DNA of 7,819 bases, taken from the NCBI GenBank assembly GCA_029856425.1, contig JAHQWZ010000082.1, positions 1 to 7,819 of the forward strand, given 5' to 3'. The first letter of the stretch is position 1; every line of letters starts with the position of its first letter. The position numbers were made by a program, and so were the translations under genes. This DNA is from Candidatus Thorarchaeota archaeon. GTDB lineage: Archaea; Asgardarchaeota; Thorarchaeia; Thorarchaeales; Thorarchaeaceae. This document shows, piece by piece, positions 4,940 through 7,819 of the stretch. Under the pieces are notes generated by a model. It ran no database searches, was not told where the DNA came from, and was given only the letters and a program-made list of their open reading frames with translations.

Positions 4940-6097
4940 CTATTGAGCCTGCTTTCGAATTATCAACAAGTCGCCGTCAATCTTGACCGGCGTATCTACA
5001 GGAAGCTCAAGCAACCAGTCTTCTAGTTCAGGCATAGTCTCAAAACGCAAGAGTGTCTTTAGTCTATCAAGTGGCAATGTTTCGTACCGGTTTATCACCT
5101 TTCTGAGCTGAACCTCTCTGAACGCTTCAAGCTCAGCCTTCTTTGCCTCAGCCCTATCAGCAGAGTCATCAATCCAACTGGTCCCAACACGGAAGTCCCA
5201 AACCTGTACATTTCCTTCTACATCGCCTGTGGCAACGTGTCTTCCATTGGCGCTCACCGCAACTGCATGAACGTTCTCTGTATGTTCTATTGAATGGATG
5301 AACACTCCTCCATGTAATTGCCATAGACGAAGCGTATTATCACTTGAACCACTGATGATGTGACGACCATCTGGTGTCACTGTGACATTCAACACCGGAC
5401 CTCCATGTCCAGCCATGATATACAGGAGAGTACCAGTTTCAAGGTCCCAGAGACGAACAGTGCCATCCTGACCTCCTGATAAGATGTATCTCGAATCTGC
5501 AGTCATAGCAAGAGATGTGACATGGCCTTTATGGCCTTCAAGTGTGTGAAGTAGAATTCCGAGCTCGAAATCCCAGACCCAGATTAGTCCCTTTTCTTCG
5601 ATTCCAGCTGTCGTCTTTGAGCCGATTACTAGATGCCTCCCATCTGGTGAGATTGTTATTGAGTAGATGCTTCGTGCGTGATCAAGGACTCTCAGTAGAA
5701 TCCCGCTGTCTATATCCCATATCCTTGCCTTCCCATCATCTCCACCAGTCACAACATATCGATTGTCTGGAGATGATGCGACCGCATTCACGTGAGCCGA
5801 GTTTGGAGCGAGGGCGCTTATCGGCGCGCCTTCCTCTATGTCCCATATTCGCACAGCGAGGTCCATAGCGGCAACAGAAACAATCCGAACTCCATCAGCC
5901 ATCATGGAGAGTCCATAGACAGCCCCCCGGTGTCCAATCAGTATATGGACTAGACTGCCTGAATGCAAGTCCCAGACTCTGATTGTAGCATCCTGGCCCC
6001 CTGAAATTATGTATCTGCTATCAGGTGTGAAGGCCAGAGACCACACTGTGAACTCATGTCCTTGAAAACAGCTGTCAGGAACTAACTCATCTTCCAT
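4940..6097 (-). CDS. Seven-bladed WD40 beta-propeller protein with PCI-like C-terminal tail
   Basis: With the start chosen here the protein has 385 residues. The frame also holds an ATG at 6173-6175 (411 residues), but that has no ribosome binding site and adds a tail without homology features, whereas the ATG at 6095-6097 follows AGGGAG at 7 nt. Seven WD40 repeats run from about residue 10 to 303, each with a GH-like turn and a WD-type ending: RVWDL, RIWDI, RIWDI, WVWDF, RLWDL, RLWQL, VQVWDF. Repeat 4 carries an insertion (SKTTAGIEEKG). The propeller is a protein-binding scaffold and is probably cytoplasmic, as there is no signal peptide or membrane segment. A charged helix (about 312-335) links to a C-terminal segment (YETLPLDRLKTLLRF … VKIDGDLLIIRK) whose pattern recalls the winged helix of PCI domains; this is inference. 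Partners are unknown. The gene lies between the pyrophosphatase and carboxypeptidase genes on the same strand. Confidence 0.9.
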   Translation of the reverse strand: MEDELVPDSCFQGHEFTVWSLAFTPDSRYIISGGQDATIRVWDLHSGSLVHILIGHRGAVYGLSMMADGVRIVSVAAMDLAVRIWDIEEGAPISALAPNSAHVNAVASSPDNRYVVTGGDDGKARIWDIDSGILLRVLDHARSIYSITISPDGRHLVIGSKTTAGIEEKGLIWVWDFELGILLHTLEGHKGHVTSLAMTADSRYILSGGQDGTVRLWDLETGTLLYIMAGHGGPVLNVTVTPDGRHIISGSSDNTLRLWQLHGGVFIHSIEHTENVHAVAVSANGRHVATGDVEGNVQVWDFRVGTSWIDDSADRAEAKKAELEAFREVQLRKVINRYETLPLDRLKTLLRFETMPELEDWLLELPVDTPVKIDGDLLIIRKQAQ

Positions 6098-6104
6098 ATC
6101 AACA

Positions 6105-6110
6105 CTCCCT
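6105..6110 (-). promoter_or_regulatory. Shine-Dalgarno deciding the start of the WD40 gene
   Basis: The minus strand reads AGGGAG followed by 7 nt and the ATG at 6095-6097. No comparable sequence precedes the upstream in-frame ATG at 6173-6175, so the shorter protein is preferred. Confidence 0.6.
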
Positions 6111-6227
6111 GACCTCTTTGCTATCAGGCATTGGCCTATTTGTGATGTTGTATTGCAGTGAGTCAAGAAAAGCATGTCGATTGAAGGACATTTTCGCTGG
6201 GAATTTGCTTTGGTTTACAATGAAGTT

Positions 6228-6265
6228 GAAAGAAAAAACGAGAGAAGGTGGCATTGCTTGCCACC
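6228..6265 (-). terminator. Hairpin plus T-tract terminator of the pyrophosphatase gene
   Basis: On the minus strand a perfect 7-bp stem, GGTGGCA (complement of 6259-6265) with TGCCACC (complement of 6247-6253), has a 5-nt loop and is followed by TTCTCTCGTTTTTTCTTTC. The hairpin begins 17 nt after the TAG stop. It is the clearest terminator in the window and separates the pyrophosphatase transcript from the WD40 gene. Confidence 0.65.
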
Positions 6266-6282
6266 CTCAAAGGTTGTCCAAT

Positions 6283-7819
6283 CTAGACGTTCTGTGCCTC
6301 GGCCATGGCTTCAACGGGAGTTTCCATGCCAAAGTCAGCAGGCTTGGTGCTCTTGCGAATGGCCCAAACAGTAAGGACGAATAAGATGAACAGCACAGCT
6401 ACGAGAACTAGGTTGGTTGTCGCATCGGCTCCAAAGGTGAACTGGACTAATAATGGAGCTAGGATTAAGGCCAATAGGTTGACCACCTTAATCATGGGAT
6501 TGAGTGCTGGACCAGCAGTGTCCTTGAGCGGGTCACCGATGGTGTCGCCAACGACCCCGCACTTGTGCCTCTCCGACCCCTTGCCTGTGTTGTTATCAAT
6601 GCTGCAAGGCTCATCTTCAATGCATTTCTTTGCGTTGTCCCACGCCCCACCTGCATTCGACATGAACACAGCTAGGAGTTGACCAGACACAATGATGCCA
6701 CCTAAGAATCCACCGAGAGCGCTCACACCAAATAGGATTCCGACCATGATTGGTATGGATAGAGTGAGAGCTGCTAGGGAAATCAGTTCTTTCTGAGCCG
6801 CAGTCGTAGAAATGTCAACTGCTCGGTCATAGTCGGGCTTCTTAGTGCCCTCTAGTATTCCAGGTATCTTAAACTGCCTTCGCACTTCCATAACCATCTG
6901 ACCGGCTGCTCGTGTAACTGCTTTAATGTTCAAGGCTGAGAAGAGCCATGGAAGAGCAGCACCAAGTAAAAGTCCAGAGAAGACAAGTGGGTCGTCCATG
7001 AGGAGATGCTCTATACCAGCGACAACAACAAAACTGTCGAAGAGGCTGACTGCTGCAATCACTGCAGATGCAATAGCAACTCCTTTTGTGATGGCTTTGG
7101 TCGTATTCCCAACAGCATCGAGCTCTGCCATTGTCTTCATTGCTGTGGCATCAAAGTCGCCCGGTGAGAGTTCACCTATTCCTGCTGCATTATCACTGAT
7201 TGGACCGTATGAGTCCATCGCTACATTATTGCCAGTGTGGGAAAGCATTCCAATACCAATCAAGGCAATGCCATAGAGAGTCCAGAGATTACCAAAAATA
7301 CCATCAATAAACCACGGCACAGCAGCTGCGACTGGAGCTAGGAAAAGCATGGCTGAAATACCAAATGTCGCAACAATCACTACAAGAGCAGCTACAGTCG
7401 ACTCATAGCCCGCAACAAGCCCAGAGAGGATGAATGTCGCATAACCAGTATCAGCAGATTTAACGATCTCCTGAACTGGAGGCTTTTTGAGTGATGTGAA
7501 GTAGCTCGTGATTGGATTGAACGATACTGCCAACATGACACCAGTGGCAATCAGTATACCAAATCTGAGGTCTCCAACATAGAACCATGAAAGCATCATT
7601 GACAGTATAATTGTAAATGCGCTGGATGCTTCATAAGAAAGAAACATTGCTTTCTCCGCATAGACTGCAGACTTCCTGAGAAGCCGTGGCCAGACTGGGA
7701 CCATAAAGGTGCCAATCATGGATGAAATGACTCCAATCGCTCTCACAAAGAGTGGGAACACTACAACTGCGAATGGGAAGACGAGTAGCGTGGGATTGTC
7801 AATGTAGAGCACAATTGCT
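6283..7819 (-). CDS. hppA: Membrane-bound proton-pumping pyrophosphatase, K+-independent type (N-terminal part outside window)
   Basis: Membrane-integral inorganic pyrophosphatase, which hydrolyses PPi and pumps H+ (some relatives pump Na+) across the cytoplasmic membrane. The frame runs off the window edge; GTG at 7810-7812 is an internal Val. About 511 residues are visible and, for a usual length near 670-770, roughly the first 160-260 are missing, including DVGADLVGK and DNVGDNVGDCAGM. In numbering from that Val, the diagnostic motifs are SYGPISDNAAGI (201-212), GNTTKAITKG (235-244), SNAGGAWDNAKK (385-396), and HKCGVVGDTIGDPLKDTAGPALN (416-438), with Asp, Lys and Asn residues of the PPi-Mg site intact. 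Lys in GNTTKA, where K+-dependent enzymes have Ala, marks the K+-independent class, which are known H+ pumps. Many hydrophobic segments are seen. It would recover energy from biosynthetic PPi. The residue selecting H+ or Na+ in the N-terminal half cannot be checked here. Confidence 0.96.
   Translation of the reverse strand, partial: AIVLYIDNPTLLVFPFAVVVFPLFVRAIGVISSMIGTFMVPVWPRLLRKSAVYAEKAMFLSYEASSAFTIILSMMLSWFYVGDLRFGILIATGVMLAVSFNPITSYFTSLKKPPVQEIVKSADTGYATFILSGLVAGYESTVAALVVIVATFGISAMLFLAPVAAAVPWFIDGIFGNLWTLYGIALIGIGMLSHTGNNVAMDSYGPISDNAAGIGELSPGDFDATAMKTMAELDAVGNTTKAITKGVAIASAVIAAVSLFDSFVVVAGIEHLLMDDPLVFSGLLLGAALPWLFSALNIKAVTRAAGQMVMEVRRQFKIPGILEGTKKPDYDRAVDISTTAAQKELISLAALTLSIPIMVGILFGVSALGGFLGGIIVSGQLLAVFMSNAGGAWDNAKKCIEDEPCSIDNNTGKGSERHKCGVVGDTIGDPLKDTAGPALNPMIKVVNLLALILAPLLVQFTFGADATTNLVLVAVLFILFVLTVWAIRKSTKPADFGMETPVEAMAEAQNV

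Noticed and set aside
6118..6384. Plus-strand open frames antisense to the end of the pyrophosphatase gene
   Set aside because: They overlap the hppA 3' end and its terminator in antisense and have no initiation signal or domain pattern.
3115..7819. Peptidase, WD40 and pyrophosphatase genes as one functional operon
   Set aside because: Gaps of 109 and 185 bp, a clear terminator after hppA, and unrelated functions argue against a single unit.

Overview
The window most resembles a piece of an archaeal chromosome, possibly from the Asgard group (Thorarchaeia-like). Evidence for an archaeon is a small protein with a TFIIB-type zinc ribbon, a type of membrane pyrophosphatase common in archaea, and weak TATA-like rather than sigma-70-like promoter sequences. 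The narrower Asgard guess rests on the mix of a seven-bladed WD40 protein with an extra C-terminal winged-helix-like tail, the zinc-ribbon/winged-helix factor and a membrane-anchored exopeptidase; it is an inference and not secure. No rRNA, tRNA, CRISPR array, insertion sequence or phage gene was found.\n\nLeft part (1-2471): the 3' end of a plus-strand gene for a winged-helix protein enters from outside the window and converges on a minus-strand MFS exporter. Their stop codons share one TCATGA palindrome. The exporter is divergent from a small TFIIB-type zinc-ribbon/winged-helix protein. The 270-322 bp between them holds a strong palindrome (TGGTCAC-ACA-GTGACCA) plus a third copy of the half-site, which makes the small protein a candidate regulator of itself and perhaps of the exporter.\n\nMiddle part (2472-3114): a 311 bp gap between convergent genes contains a cluster of inverted repeats that can fold into a closed multi-hairpin structure of about 116 nt, a candidate structured RNA or small non-coding mobile element. 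Next is a 65-residue protein with two membrane segments on the minus strand, followed by a control region with two dyads.\n\nRight part (3115-7819): three minus-strand genes follow one another. In transcription order they are a K+-independent-type proton-pumping membrane pyrophosphatase (5' part outside the window, followed by a hairpin plus T-tract terminator), a WD40 beta-propeller protein, and a secreted M14 zinc carboxypeptidase with calcium-loop insertions and a C-terminal membrane anchor. The WD40 and peptidase genes each have their own Shine-Dalgarno sequence. The gaps of 109 and 185 bp suggest separate transcription units or a loose cluster, not a tight operon.\n\nThe genes do not form an obvious single pathway. 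The most novel items are the structured intergenic element, the zinc-ribbon/winged-helix factor with its candidate operator, and the propeller fused to a PCI-like tail. None of these is demonstrated by sequence reading alone.
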